DNA from: Clostridium_AW sp040797845
Lineage (GTDB): Bacteria > Bacillota > Clostridia > Clostridiales > Clostridiaceae
DNA: 64,000 nt
Reading direction: 5' to 3'
Assembly (NCBI GenBank): GCA_040797845.1
Contig: JBFNFA010000003.1
Span: 1-64,000 of the forward strand
Of this stretch, positions 42,857 to 52,386 are shown piece by piece. Within the stretch, counting starts at the first letter, position 1. Every line of letters begins with the position of its first letter. The notes under the pieces are model-generated. The model searched no databases and was not told where the DNA came from. It worked only from the letters and a program-made list of their open reading frames with translations. Made by a program: the position numbers and the translations under genes.

Positions 42857-43534
42857 ATGAAATCAAAAACAATGGTAGCATTAGGCCTATTGGGAGTGCT
42901 AAGTTTAGGAGGTATTAGAGTTTCAGCAGAAACATTGAAAAATGCAGTGCCCAAAAATACATTGATGACTGAAAAAAGTATTACACAGTCATCTAATGCA
43001 GGAGTTGATGAAACTAAGTTAAAAGAAATAGCAAAGAATGCTTTTGAAGACTATTTTAATGAAAAATTAGATACTAATAATTTAAAAGGATCTATGAATT
43101 TAATTAAAGCAAATGCTAAGTGGAATTCACATGGAAAAGATTATTATCAAATAGTATGGAATAATGGAGACAAAGATTATTATGCAAATGTTGAAATGGA
43201 TGGAAAAATATTTGATATAGCGATTATTTACAAGAAGGCAGCTAATTCTCAAAAGGTTACTTTAATTGAACTAGAAGAGGCTAAGAAAATAGCAGCTGAC
43301 TTTATAAGGGAGAAGAACTTAGTAGCCGACAGTAGCGAGCTAAAATTCTTAGGAGAGGCAACAATCGGACCTGAAACATGTGGTGTTGTATATGAAGGTG
43401 AAAAAGGTACTGGTATACTTGTTTCCGTGGATTCTGCTACAAAAAAAGTAAGAGGTTTTGTATATAAGACTTTAGAGGATGCTAAAAAAGCTGTAGAACT
43501 TAATGATTTTAGAAATAATGGTATTCTTGGATAA
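42857..43534 (+). CDS. Secreted PepSY-like protein, likely target of the two-component system
   Basis: 225 aa. Cleavable signal peptide (residues 1-25, ending RVSAETL), then PepSY-type segments: LKEIAKNAFEDYFNEKLDTNNLKGS, YYQIVWNNGDKDYYANVEMDGKIFDIAI and VTLIELEEAKKIAADFIREKNLVADSSELKFLGEA (a second copy). PepSY domains often inhibit or sense proteases. The shared boxes put it under the upstream regulator. RBS AAAGGAGGAAC. Confidence 0.75.
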   Translation: MKSKTMVALGLLGVLSLGGIRVSAETLKNAVPKNTLMTEKSITQSSNAGVDETKLKEIAKNAFEDYFNEKLDTNNLKGSMNLIKANAKWNSHGKDYYQIVWNNGDKDYYANVEMDGKIFDIAIIYKKAANSQKVTLIELEEAKKIAADFIREKNLVADSSELKFLGEATIGPETCGVVYEGEKGTGILVSVDSATKKVRGFVYKTLEDAKKAVELNDFRNNGILG

Positions 43535-43634
43535 AAAATAGGTTATACAAGATGAGTTAACAAGGGGATAAATAATAAAATATACACTAAAGGATAAATG
43601 TCAACATTAAAACTATTACTAAATATTTAATATT

Positions 43635-43687
43635 ATAATGAATAAGGGTACTTAAATAGAAGTATTCTTATTCATTATATTTTTTTA
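43635..43687 (+). terminator. Intrinsic terminator
   Basis: ATAATGAATAAG / CTTATTCATTAT outer stem with inner TACTT/AAGTA, then T6-7. Confidence 0.7.
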
Positions 43688-43766
43688 TGCAACTATTTCC
43701 ACATTTTCAAGGTCTAATAGATATAACCAAAAAATATGCGCATATGAGATTACAGGAGGTAATTTA

Positions 43767-44333
43767 ATGGAATTACTTATAAAAAAAGCACAAAAGGGCG
43801 ATAAGGAAGCCTTTATCCAAGCAATTGATGAGTATATGACCCAAATGTATAAAGTTGCAAAAAGTAGGCTTGATTCCGATGATGACATTGGAGATGCCAT
43901 GCAGGATACCATATTATCAGCGTACAGAAGTTTGAAAACATTGAGGAAGCCTCGTTATTTCAAAACTTGGATTATTAAGATACTTATTAATAAATGTAAT
44001 AATATCATGTCTAAAAGTAAACATATAATTTATGTAGATGATTATAGCAAGGTTTCGAGAGATACAGATATGGGTGTTTATGATAGTGATGTTGAAGAAG
44101 AATTAGATTTTACAGAAACCTTAAAGATATTGAATGAGGATTATAGAACAGTTATTGTTCTCTATTATGTGAACGGATTTACTTCTAAAGAAATAAGTGA
44201 AATATTGGATGAGAAAGAAGGCACTATTAAATCAAGGCTTAGCAGAGCAAGGCAACAGTTAAAAGAACATTATATGACCAATAATTTGCTTGATAATTCT
44301 TTGAAATTAAATTTAGGAGGTCATGTGAGATGA
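43767..44333 (+). CDS. ECF-type RNA polymerase sigma factor
   Basis: 188 aa, sigma-70 region 2 (IKKAQKGDKEAFIQAIDEYMTQMYKVAKSRL, DIGDAMQDTILSAYRSLKTLRKPRYFKTWIIKILINKC) and region 4 (EDYRTVIVLYYVNGFTSKEISEILDEKEGTIKSRLSRARQQL). Similar in plan to the sigma at 30628. Overlaps the anti-sigma gene by 4 bases (ATGA). Candidate ECF promoter TGCAAC-N19-TCTAATA at 43688-43719. AGGAGG ribosome site. Confidence 0.93.
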   Translation: MELLIKKAQKGDKEAFIQAIDEYMTQMYKVAKSRLDSDDDIGDAMQDTILSAYRSLKTLRKPRYFKTWIIKILINKCNNIMSKSKHIIYVDDYSKVSRDTDMGVYDSDVEEELDFTETLKILNEDYRTVIVLYYVNGFTSKEISEILDEKEGTIKSRLSRARQQLKEHYMTNNLLDNSLKLNLGGHVR

Positions 44334-45376
44334 ATATAGATTTTGATAAAACAATAGAAAAAGAACTACAAAAGGATATTAAAATACCTAAGATTGTATT
44401 AGAAAAAACCAATATGGCTTTTGAAGATATAAGAAATTCTAAGGATGAGGGAGGTAATAAAGTTCTGACTTTCAAAAAACCGTTAGTTGCTTCAATTGCA
44501 ACAATATGTTTATTAAGTTTAATTGCTTTTAGTGAACCTACTCTTGCTGCCATAAGGTGGTTTTTTAGAGATGTGGGAATTCAAAAGGCTGTTGATAATG
44601 GGTATGTTCAACCTATTATTGATAATGCTGTAAAAGATAATGGAGTATCAATTAAGACAGATGATGTAATAGTGGATAAGACAAAAGCAGCAATTTCATT
44701 TACATTAAATTTTGATGATGCGGCTGTATTAAAGAGAGCTGATAAATTAAACCTAGATATAGCTATAACAGACGATGCAGGTAGGACCATAATGGACAAT
44801 GGTAACGCAGACTCATTGGTTGGCGGGTTGGATAGTGAGGCTTATATGTCCAATAAAGATAATGGAGAAGTAAAGTACACACTCACGCTATATTCGTCGG
44901 AAGGAAAGATGATAGATATTAATTCCTTAAATTTAAATATAAAATCCATAAATTTATATAATCAATTAATAGATAGATATTATAAAAAGATTAATGGTAA
45001 TTGGAGCTACTCAATTAAACTAGATAGTAAATTTAAAAACACAGAAACTACAAAGTATATTACTGAAACTAAAAACGAAACCATTGACATAGTTTCTGCT
45101 GAGATGCTTCCTACTGGCTTATTTGTAAAGTTTATTGTAAATACACCTGTGGATGAAAGTATAATCAATAAGGTAACTATTGTAGATGAAAAGGGAAATA
45201 CATTCGAATCTTCTAGCGTAGCTAATATGTCCTATACATCTGATGGAAAGGACTTGATTTCCATGACTTTCGGTATAACTTCATTTGATAATGCAGATAC
45301 ACTGCAAATGGTTGTTAAAGATATTAATGGAGAGGATATAAAGTTAAACTTAGTTAAAGTGGCAGAAAATAAATAA
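44330..45376 (+). CDS. Membrane anti-sigma factor with DUF4179 domain
   Basis: 348 aa. Cytosolic N terminus of ~50 residues, one membrane helix (about 51-67), then an extracellular domain of the DUF4179 type: AIRWFFRDVGIQKAVDNGYVQPIIDNAVKDNGVSIKTDDVIVDKTKAAISFTLNF, with ISSAEMLPTGLFVKF-type strands further on. Overlap with the sigma gene supports an anti-sigma role. Ends at 45376, followed closely by a DUF6483 gene. Confidence 0.85.
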   Translation: MNIDFDKTIEKELQKDIKIPKIVLEKTNMAFEDIRNSKDEGGNKVLTFKKPLVASIATICLLSLIAFSEPTLAAIRWFFRDVGIQKAVDNGYVQPIIDNAVKDNGVSIKTDDVIVDKTKAAISFTLNFDDAAVLKRADKLNLDIAITDDAGRTIMDNGNADSLVGGLDSEAYMSNKDNGEVKYTLTLYSSEGKMIDINSLNLNIKSINLYNQLIDRYYKKINGNWSYSIKLDSKFKNTETTKYITETKNETIDIVSAEMLPTGLFVKFIVNTPVDESIINKVTIVDEKGNTFESSSVANMSYTSDGKDLISMTFGITSFDNADTLQMVVKDINGEDIKLNLVKVAENK

Positions 45377-45400
45377 ATATAAAAACATAGTCATGATTAA

Positions 45401-45736
45401 ATGGAATTTATTAAAGAATTTGCAAAAGAATTTGGAAAAACTATGCTTAATAAAAAAGAAGAGAGCAGTAAAGAGTTCAATATTGACCAAATGAGTTCAA
45501 AGGATATGTTCAAAATAATTTTCAATAAATTATTTCATGAGGGAAATTATAATAAAGCAGAAGACTTAATCTTTAATGAACTAGAAAATAACAATTCACC
45601 TGAAGTATATGAAATTGCAATGGAATTTTATAATTCGTTGCTTAAAAAGAGTGATGAAGAATTGAATAAAAGCAATTTTCCAAGAAAAGAAGTTTATAGA
45701 AGATTAGAGGATATAAAGAAATTTAAGGTTGATTAA
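45401..45736 (+). CDS. DUF6483 family protein
   Basis: 111 aa, acidic and helical: MFKIIFNKLFHEGNYNKAEDLIFNELENNNSPEVYEIAMEFYNSLLKKSDEELNKSNFPRKEVYRRLEDI, the DUF6483 pattern of a small TPR-like fold. Function unknown. No strong ribosome site, so translation may depend on the upstream gene 24 bases away. Confidence 0.75.
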   Translation: MEFIKEFAKEFGKTMLNKKEESSKEFNIDQMSSKDMFKIIFNKLFHEGNYNKAEDLIFNELENNNSPEVYEIAMEFYNSLLKKSDEELNKSNFPRKEVYRRLEDIKKFKVD

Positions 45737-45846
45737 TAGGACTGTTGAATTATTTTCATATTAAAACATAGCCTTAAATTAAAAGGAGTTATTATGTAGA
45801 ATGTATAATCATGTACAAGCTAGTGGATAGGAGAAGGGGCAGAGGA

Positions 45847-46626
45847 ATGTATACAATAGGGCAGATAGCTAACATAATGGCAATTTCTAAGGATAAGTTA
45901 AGATATTATGAAGAAAAGGGTATTTTGTCACCAATACAAAATGAAGAAAATAATTATAGACGATATGATCTTAAAGATATAGATACTGTATTAGCAATAG
46001 AATTCTATAGGTCATTAGATTTAGAATTTAAGACTATTAAAGAGCTTCATAAAGAAAGTGATATAAAAGATATAGAATGTACTTTGGATAAAAAACATAA
46101 TGAAGTAATGAAGGAAATACATAGATTAAATGCTATAGTTGATAGAATAGAGAAGGCTAAAAAAGCATGTAATGATATAGAAAAATATTTAAACAAATAT
46201 ACAATTAGATCAATGAATCCTGTAAAAATACTAGGAGAAATATCAGATTTTAGAGCTTATAAGGAATTTGAAGTTATACATGAAAATAGAAATGAATTAG
46301 ATGAGGCGCCAATTATAAAAAGTTTGAAGCGGTATATTACATTTACTGACTATGGAATAGAATCTAATAAAATGCTTGTTACAAAAGATATAGACTGTGA
46401 TGATGACGGAGATAATATATTACAATATGAAAAATGTATCTATACTATTGTCGAAGATGGGTTGCATTATAAAGATGTGATGGAAGAGACATTTTTAGAG
46501 GGTAAAGAATGGTGCCACAGCAATGGTTATAGGCACAAAGGCATAGCCATTATAAGTATGTTGTTAATAGGATACCATGAAGGTATAGGGAAATCATATT
46601 TAGAGGTTTATGTACCAATTGAATAA
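45847..46626 (+). CDS. MerR-family regulator with effector domain
   Basis: 259 aa. MerR winged helix at residues 1-68 (MYTIGQIANIMAISKDKLRYYEEKGIL, NNYRRYDLKDIDTVLAIEFYRSLDL), coiled linker at 78-118, then a GyrI-like ligand-binding domain. ATG 45847 has GCAGAGGA upstream; the frame opens earlier at 45811. It is followed by a promoter with a 19-bp spacer (46642-46672) controlling the CPBP gene, its probable target. Confidence 0.9.
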   Translation: MYTIGQIANIMAISKDKLRYYEEKGILSPIQNEENNYRRYDLKDIDTVLAIEFYRSLDLEFKTIKELHKESDIKDIECTLDKKHNEVMKEIHRLNAIVDRIEKAKKACNDIEKYLNKYTIRSMNPVKILGEISDFRAYKEFEVIHENRNELDEAPIIKSLKRYITFTDYGIESNKMLVTKDIDCDDDGDNILQYEKCIYTIVEDGLHYKDVMEETFLEGKEWCHSNGYRHKGIAIISMLLIGYHEGIGKSYLEVYVPIE

Positions 46627-46641
46627 GATTATAATTTAATG

Positions 46642-46672
46642 TTGACCTTAGGACAATCCCATAGTTTAGAAT
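46642..46672 (+). promoter_or_regulatory. MerR-type promoter before the CPBP gene
   Basis: TTGACC, 19-base spacer, TAGAAT. A 19-base spacer is the hallmark of MerR-activated promoters, and a MerR gene lies directly upstream. Confidence 0.65.
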
Positions 46673-46705
46673 GAAGATGCAATTAAATTGTGGGAGGAAT
46701 AGGGT

Positions 46706-47428
46706 ATGAATAAAGAAAAGGAAATCAGGAGTATAGGGAAGTTGATAGCACTTCACTTGTTCCCAGGAATTGTGCTAAGTATAATTTATATCTGTATGCT
46801 AAAAGGTGGAGTATTATATGGATATCCTAGAGTTGTTATATTAGGTTCAGCTGGAGTTTTTGCTATGGTGATTATAGAACTTGGATATTTATTTTATGTA
46901 GCAAAAAAGGAAGAGGGAAGCTTTAATATATTTAAAGTATTAGGCTTAAAAAGTAATATGAAGATTAAAGAATATATATTTTACACCCTTCTTTTACTTA
47001 TGATAGCAGGCACACTTACAATGGCTTTAAGGCCACTTTCAAATCATATATTAAATACTGTATTTAGTTGGATTCCAAGTTGGTATAATTACGTACAAGA
47101 CATGAGCCTATTTAGTAGAAATTTTATAGCCATTACGATATTAGTAAGTTTCTTCTTTTTTACACTGATAGGGCCAATAATTGAGGAACTTTATTTTAGA
47201 GGATATTTACTAGCCCGTATGAAATGGATGGGAAATTACAGTGTTCTAATAAATGTAGTGTTATTTGCAGTTTATCACTTCTGGTCACCTTGGCTTATTA
47301 TATCAAGAATTCTAGCATTTTTTCCATTATATTATTATGTATACAAAAAAGATTCACTAAAATTAGCCATAGCAGTGCATTGCCTAGCTAACTTTACAGA
47401 CGTAGTAGCTTTGGCGATGTTATTATAA
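46706..47428 (+). CDS. CPBP family intramembrane metalloprotease
   Basis: 240 aa, about seven membrane helices. Abi/CAAX-protease motifs: GPIIEELYFRGYLLARMK (EExxxR, about 153-170), VVLFAVYHFWSPW (HxxxW-like) and LAIAVHCLANF. CPBP proteins include bacteriocin self-immunity proteins and prenyl-protease homologues. GGGAGGAATAGGG ribosome site. Probably driven by the MerR-type promoter. Confidence 0.92.
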   Translation: MNKEKEIRSIGKLIALHLFPGIVLSIIYICMLKGGVLYGYPRVVILGSAGVFAMVIIELGYLFYVAKKEEGSFNIFKVLGLKSNMKIKEYIFYTLLLLMIAGTLTMALRPLSNHILNTVFSWIPSWYNYVQDMSLFSRNFIAITILVSFFFFTLIGPIIEELYFRGYLLARMKWMGNYSVLINVVLFAVYHFWSPWLIISRILAFFPLYYYVYKKDSLKLAIAVHCLANFTDVVALAMLL

Positions 47429-47459
47429 GAAGACTAAATATATACAACCTAAATAAAAT

Positions 47460-47490
47460 ATCCTGCCTTAAATACTCTAGGCAGGATAAA
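47460..47490. terminator. Terminator between convergent genes, overlapping a stop codon
   Basis: TATCCTGCCT / AGGCAGGATA stem. The last codons and TAG stop (47477-47479) of the - strand gene lie in its loop and arm. Confidence 0.8.
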
Positions 47491-48028
47491 AATTTGTTAT
47501 TGTAGCTTTCAAAGTCCCTTTTCCACTGTTAACATATACATGTTGATTAGATGCGGGGAAGCTTATTGAATCATTAGGATTTAGTTTATAAGTTTCATTG
47601 TTTAATTCTAATGTTAATTCTCCTTCTAATACCATGATATATTCCTGGCATTTTTTAGAATGACCTACGGATTTATATGAGTGCCCTTCATCAAGTTCAA
47701 TTTGAAAAAGTTCAAAATTACGATAGGGTGTACTAGTGTAGTAACAATATACTCGATAGTGGCCTTCTTCGGTAAGCTGGACTTCAATATCAGATTTCTT
47801 TATAATGTGAGTATCATGTTCCTTTTGTTCAAGTAATGAAGTATAAGAAACTTTTAATCCTTTAGCTATCTTCCATAAAGTGTTTATAGTTGGATTAGTG
47901 TCTCCTTTTTCAATTTGAGATAGCATGACTTTACTCACATCAGATAACTCAGCAAGTTGACCTAAACTTAAATTTCGTTCAGTGCGAAGTGTCTTTAAGT
48001 TTTCTGCAATAATAAAATTTATATTCAT
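47477..48028 (-). CDS. XRE-cupin transcriptional regulator
   Basis: 183 aa. HTH_3 at residues 6-60 (IIAENLKTLRTERNLSLGQLAELSDVSKVMLSQIEKGDTNPTINTLWKIAKGL), cupin_2 at about 110-175 (FQIELDEGHSYKSVGHSKKCQEYIMVLEGELTLELNNETYKLNPNDSISF). Such regulators bind a small ligand in the cupin. AGGAGG precedes ATG 48028. It stands divergently from the HD gene at 48205, its possible target. Confidence 0.93.
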   Translation of the reverse strand: MNINFIIAENLKTLRTERNLSLGQLAELSDVSKVMLSQIEKGDTNPTINTLWKIAKGLKVSYTSLLEQKEHDTHIIKKSDIEVQLTEEGHYRVYCYYTSTPYRNFELFQIELDEGHSYKSVGHSKKCQEYIMVLEGELTLELNNETYKLNPNDSISFPASNQHVYVNSGKGTLKATITNFYPA

Positions 48029-48204
48029 TAAGGTAAAACCTCCTATAATTCTATTGACAATTATAATTAACAAAAGTAAAATATATCTAATGTTAAATAT
48101 ATTTTACGTTCGTAAATTATTATATCGCAATCCCTTAAATGAAACAAGAAAAATAAAAAATATTTTTATATTATATTTTATAGCTTTTAAAGGAGGATAT
48201 TACT

Positions 48205-48792
48205 ATGATAACAAGAGAAGAAGCATGGAACTTACTTAAGGAATACAATAAAGAGGAGTTTCATATTCAACATGCTTTAACAGTGGAAGGTACTATGAAT
48301 TATTATGCAGAAAAATTGGGATATGGAGATGAAGCAGAATTTTGGTCTTTAGTTGGATTACTTCATGATTTAGATTTTGGAATGTATCCAGAAGAACACT
48401 GCACTAAAACTCAAGAAATTATGAGACAGCGCGGTATTGATGAAAGATTAATAAGAGCAGTGGCTAGTCACGGATATGGACTTTGTTCAGGAGAATTGCC
48501 TAAACCAGAGCATGAGATGGAAAAAGTATTATTTGCAGTGGATGAACTTACAGGCTTGATTGGTGCAGCTGCAAGAATGCGTCCATCTAAGAGTGTTATG
48601 GATATGGAAGTTTCAAGTCTTAAGAAAAAATTCAAGGATAAAAAATTCGCCGCTGGATGTTCACGAGATGTAATTAAGCAAGGTGCAGAGATGCTTGGCT
48701 GGGAATTAGACAATTTGTTTGAAGAAACAATTTTGGCTATGCGTTCTTGTGAAGAATATGTTAATAAGGAAATGGAAGCTTATAATAATTAA
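48205..48792 (+). CDS. HD-domain hydrolase
   Basis: 195 aa. HD signature: HIQHALTVEGTMNYYAEKLGY, SLVGLLHDLDFGMYPEEHC and AVASHGYG, giving metal ligands His28/His57-Asp58 type. HD hydrolases cleave phosphoesters, often of nucleotides; the substrate is unknown. AAAGGAGG ribosome site. Confidence 0.9.
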   Translation: MITREEAWNLLKEYNKEEFHIQHALTVEGTMNYYAEKLGYGDEAEFWSLVGLLHDLDFGMYPEEHCTKTQEIMRQRGIDERLIRAVASHGYGLCSGELPKPEHEMEKVLFAVDELTGLIGAAARMRPSKSVMDMEVSSLKKKFKDKKFAAGCSRDVIKQGAEMLGWELDNLFEETILAMRSCEEYVNKEMEAYNN

Positions 48793-48888
48793 TAAATACA
48801 TTTATATTAAAGAAAATTAGCTAGAAAAGAATAATACAGTATTTATGTTGCAATTAGTTGGAAAAAATTATAATATTAAATTAAAAGA

Positions 48889-48927
48889 TGAACCTCTCAT
48901 ATCTGTGCAGAAAATGAGAGGTTTTTA
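48889..48927 (+). terminator. Intrinsic terminator
   Basis: AACCTCTCAT / ATGAGAGGTT followed by TTTATAAT. Confidence 0.8.
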
Positions 48928-48971
48928 TAATAATTATTTACTATACTATTATTTGTAAGGGAGATGGCTTA

Positions 48972-49823
48972 ATGGAATGGTTAGAAAGATTAAACGAATC
49001 GCTTAAATATATTGAGTCCAATCTAGATGGAGAAATTGAATATGAAAAGGCAGCAAAAATTGCTTGCTGTACTGTATATCACTTTCAAAGGATGTTTTCA
49101 TATATAGCAGGAATACCGCTATCAGAATACATAAGAAATAGAAGATTAACAAGAGCTGCTCTTGATTTGCAAAATGGAGATAAGGTGATTGATGTAGCAT
49201 TGCGCTATGGCTATGATTCTCCAACTGCTTTTAATAGAGCCTTTCAAAAAATACATAATGTATCACCTTCAGTAGCGCAAAAAGAAGGAACCGTCCTAAA
49301 AGCATATCCTCCTATTAGTTTTAAAATAACAATAAAAGGAGTAGGGGAAATGGAATATAGTATAGTTAACAAAGAAGAAATTAGAATAGTGGGAGTAAAA
49401 GCACTATTAGAAAAAAATATTGAGAAAAATTTTGAAGCTGTACCTAAGCTATGGCAAGAATCATCACAAAATGGAGTAATTAATGAGATAGTATCTCTTA
49501 TGGATGAAAATTCTAAGGGTATATTAGGAGTTAGCGCTTGTATGGATGCTCTAGATAATTGGGAGTATTATATAGCTACAGAAACAAATAAAGAAGTGGC
49601 AAAAGGTATGTATGAATATATAATACCAGCAAGCACTTGGGCAGTTTTCCCTGGTGAGGGAGCTATGCCAACAGCAATTCAAGAAATTGAAAGAAGAATA
49701 ATTACAGAGTGGTTGCCAACTTCAGGGTATGAATATGCAGATGCACCAGACATTGAATTATATTTAAATCCAGACCCAACTAATGCAAAGTTTGAGGTTT
49801 GGATACCCGTTAGAAAAAAATAA
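48972..49823 (+). CDS. AraC-family regulator with GyrI-like domain
   Basis: 283 aa. Two AraC HTH motifs at about residues 8-105 (YIESNLDGEIEYEKAAKIACCTVYHFQRMFSYIAGIPLSEYIRNRRLTRAALDLQ, VALRYGYDSPTAFNRAFQKIHNVSPS), then an effector domain (about 125-283) of GyrI/AraC_E_bind type (IVNKEEIRIVGVKALLEKN, YEYIIPASTWAVFPGEGAMPTAI, YLNPDPTNAKFEVWIPV). Likely senses an amphipathic compound. No obvious target besides the adjacent exporter. Confidence 0.92.
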   Translation: MEWLERLNESLKYIESNLDGEIEYEKAAKIACCTVYHFQRMFSYIAGIPLSEYIRNRRLTRAALDLQNGDKVIDVALRYGYDSPTAFNRAFQKIHNVSPSVAQKEGTVLKAYPPISFKITIKGVGEMEYSIVNKEEIRIVGVKALLEKNIEKNFEAVPKLWQESSQNGVINEIVSLMDENSKGILGVSACMDALDNWEYYIATETNKEVAKGMYEYIIPASTWAVFPGEGAMPTAIQEIERRIITEWLPTSGYEYADAPDIELYLNPDPTNAKFEVWIPVRKK

Positions 49824-49926
49824 TATAGAAAGTAACATAAAAAACAATATAAATATGAAAAGTTATAGATTTATGTAAAGAGCAGAAAAAAGTTTCAATT
49901 AAATAAAATATTATTAAATACTAAGA

Positions 49927-49965
49927 AATAAGCCGATGATGTTAAAAGTGTCATTGGCTTATTTT
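49927..49965 (+). terminator. Intrinsic terminator
   Basis: AATAAGCCGATGA / TCATTGGCTTATT stem. Confidence 0.75.
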
Positions 49966-49994
49966 AGATTAACTGTTATTTTTAAAAAGTAGTA

Positions 49995-50025
49995 TTGACT
50001 CTCACCTTACAGGAGGAAGTATTGT
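49995..50025 (+). promoter_or_regulatory. MerR-type promoter of the ABC exporter operon
   Basis: TTGACT, 19-base spacer CTCACCTTACAGGAGGAAG, TATTGT. It resembles the known BmrR-controlled promoter in plan. The MerR gene of this operon (51541) is the probable regulator. Confidence 0.75.
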
Positions 50026-50066
50026 TTAAATGTAATCAATATCTTATGTAAGAAGGGAGCAAAGCA

Positions 50067-50789
50067 ATGAAAAATGTTATTGAAGTGGAAGGTTTAAAAA
50101 AGAGTTACAATAATAAACTGGCAGTAGATAATCTTTCTTTTAGTGTAAAAGAAGGAGAATTCTTTGGACTACTTGGTCACAATGGAGCAGGAAAATCAAC
50201 AACCATTGATTGTATTCTAGGCTTAAAATTCTTTGAGAATGGAAAAGTAAGAATATTAGACATGGATCCAGTAAAAAACAGAAAAAAACTATTTGAAAGG
50301 GTTGGAGTACAATTACAACAATCTTCCTACCAAGATAGAATAAAATTATTGGAATTGTGTGAAGAAACTTCAGTGCTTTATAAAGAGGTAGAGGATTACC
50401 AAAAGCTATTAAAGGAATTCTCATTAGATAAGGTTAAGAATCAATATGTATCTACTTTATCAGGAGGAGAAAAGCAAAAGTTAGCCATATTATTAGCACT
50501 ATTACCAAGACCAGAGGTTATTTTTCTAGATGAATTAACCACAGGGCTAGATACAGCAGCTAGAAGAGGAGTATGGAAACAACTAAGTGAGTTAAAGGAA
50601 AAGGGAGTAACCTTACTATTAACTTCACATTATATGGATGAAGTTGAAGCCTTATGTGATAAAATATGTATTATAAAGAATGGAAAAGAAATTGTTAGTG
50701 GAACTGTGCAAGAAGTTATCTCTACCACTCCCTACAGCAGATTAGAAGAAGCTTATTTATGGTATATGGGAGAGGAGGAGATAGTATGA
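50067..50789 (+). CDS. ABC exporter, ATP-binding protein
   Basis: 240 aa. Walker A GHNGAGKST (about 39-47), Q-loop VQLQQSSYQDRI, signature LSGGEKQK, Walker B VIFLDELTTGLDTA, His LLTSHYMDEV. DrrA/CcmA-type drug exporter ATPase. AAGGGAGC before the ATG. The stop overlaps the permease ATG by 4 bases (ATGA), as in coupled exporter pairs. Confidence 0.94.
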   Translation: MKNVIEVEGLKKSYNNKLAVDNLSFSVKEGEFFGLLGHNGAGKSTTIDCILGLKFFENGKVRILDMDPVKNRKKLFERVGVQLQQSSYQDRIKLLELCEETSVLYKEVEDYQKLLKEFSLDKVKNQYVSTLSGGEKQKLAILLALLPRPEVIFLDELTTGLDTAARRGVWKQLSELKEKGVTLLLTSHYMDEVEALCDKICIIKNGKEIVSGTVQEVISTTPYSRLEEAYLWYMGEEEIV

Positions 50790-51526
50790 GAAAATTTTTA
50801 ACCTTAGTAAAGATAGAGGGAAAACTAGGCTTAAGAGGAATTGATGGAGTATTCTTTGGAATATTTATGCCCGTTGGAATTGCAGTGTTAATAGGTATGA
50901 TTTCTGGAAATAAACCAGCTTATGCTGGAGCAACCCATAATTACATTCAAGAAAATATTCCAGCTCTTATTACTGTGGGAATATGTGCAACTGCATTTAT
51001 GGGAATACCACTGGGAATAGCAGATTATAGAGATAAAAAGATATTAAAGCATTATTTTGTTACACCTGTTAGCCCTGCAATAATATTATTTGTACAAGTA
51101 GTTATTAATATGATTACAGCGGTTATATCAAGCTTATCAGTGATGATTGTAATGAAAATATTCTTTGGATACCAAATGGAAGGTAATGTTATTGGATTTA
51201 TATTTGCATATTTTTTAGTAATGGCGTCTATGTATGGATTTGGAATGTTAATTGCAAGTTTGTGTAGAAGCATAAAACAGGCAAATTTAGTATGTACACT
51301 AGTTTATTTTCCAATGCTATTTTTATCTGGTGCAACAATTCCTTTCTCAATACTACCTAAACCACTGCAGTATTTTTCAAATATACTTCCTCTATCACAA
51401 GGGATTAAGCTATTAAAAGGATATGCTTTAGGGATAGAAACAAATTTACAAGTGCCACTTTTAGTAATGATTATTTCAACAATTATTACAGTAATACTTT
51501 CTATTAAATTATTTAAATGGGAGTAA
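50786..51526 (+). CDS. ABC exporter permease
   Basis: 246 aa with six membrane helices and the ABC-2 permease signature region (FPMLFLSGATIPFSILPKPLQYFSNILPLSQGIKLLKG near residues 175-212). Forms the exporter with the preceding ATPase. ATG 50786 has GAGGAGGAG upstream. Confidence 0.92.
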   Translation: MRKFLTLVKIEGKLGLRGIDGVFFGIFMPVGIAVLIGMISGNKPAYAGATHNYIQENIPALITVGICATAFMGIPLGIADYRDKKILKHYFVTPVSPAIILFVQVVINMITAVISSLSVMIVMKIFFGYQMEGNVIGFIFAYFLVMASMYGFGMLIASLCRSIKQANLVCTLVYFPMLFLSGATIPFSILPKPLQYFSNILPLSQGIKLLKGYALGIETNLQVPLLVMIISTIITVILSIKLFKWE

Positions 51527-51540
51527 GGGGGACAAAGTTT

Positions 51541-52386
51541 ATGGATGACATATATGAATGTGAGAAGAAGGAAGAAAGAACTTTATATAAGATAGGACTA
51601 TTTTCACAAATGAATAGGGTAACAATTAAAACTCTTCATCATTATGATGAAATTGGACTTTTAAAACCTGCTTATATTGATGAATTTACAGGATATAGAT
51701 ACTATTCTTCAGAAGAACTTCCAATACTTCATGAAATATTATCCCTTCGTCAAATGGGATTGTCCTTAGAGGAAATAGGTAAGGTTCAAAAGGGAGCATC
51801 TGTAGAAAGCTTATTGATTAAAAAGAAGGCAGATCTTTTAAAGAAGATTGCAGAAGAAACAATGAAGCTATCTCAGGTGGAATATTATTTACATCATAAA
51901 AATGAAGTTGGAGATTATAATGTTATCTTAAAGGAATTGCCACAGGTTATTGTAGCATCTATGAGAACTATTATTCCAAGCTATAATGAATTGTTCGAAA
52001 TTATTCCTCCAATGGGAAGAGAAATGGAAAGGCTTGGTTGTGTTTGTTCAGTTCCTGAATATTGCTTTAATATTTATCATGATGGAGAGTATAAGGAGAC
52101 TAATGTAGATGTAGAAATATGTGAAGCGGTTACAGAGAAGAAAGAAGACTCTCATATGGTTAAGTTTAAAAAGATAGATAAGGTAGAAACAGCAGCTTGC
52201 GTATTGCATAAGGGGTCATATGAAGACTTTCCAAAGGCCTATGGAGCGCTAATGCAATGGATGGAGGAGAATGGTTTTGAATTAATAGATTTTCCAAGAG
52301 AATCTTATATAGATGGAATGTGGAATAAAGATTCTGTAGAGGAATGGTTAACTGAAATACAATTCCCAGTGAGAAAGAAAATATAG
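51541..52386 (+). CDS. MerR-family multidrug-sensing regulator (BmrR-like)
   Basis: 281 aa. MerR winged helix at about 15-85 (YKIGLFSQMNRVTIKTLHHYDEIGLLKPAYIDEFTGYRYYSSEELPILHEILSLRQMGL), linker coil, then a GyrI-like effector domain with VIVASMRTIIPSYNELFEIIPPMGREM and HMVKFKKIDKVETAACVLHKGSYEDFPKAYGALMQWMEENGF, ending EWLTEIQFPVRKK. Third gene of the exporter operon; likely activates the promoter at 49995-50025 when bound to substrate. Confidence 0.93.
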   Translation: MDDIYECEKKEERTLYKIGLFSQMNRVTIKTLHHYDEIGLLKPAYIDEFTGYRYYSSEELPILHEILSLRQMGLSLEEIGKVQKGASVESLLIKKKADLLKKIAEETMKLSQVEYYLHHKNEVGDYNVILKELPQVIVASMRTIIPSYNELFEIIPPMGREMERLGCVCSVPEYCFNIYHDGEYKETNVDVEICEAVTEKKEDSHMVKFKKIDKVETAACVLHKGSYEDFPKAYGALMQWMEENGFELIDFPRESYIDGMWNKDSVEEWLTEIQFPVRKKI

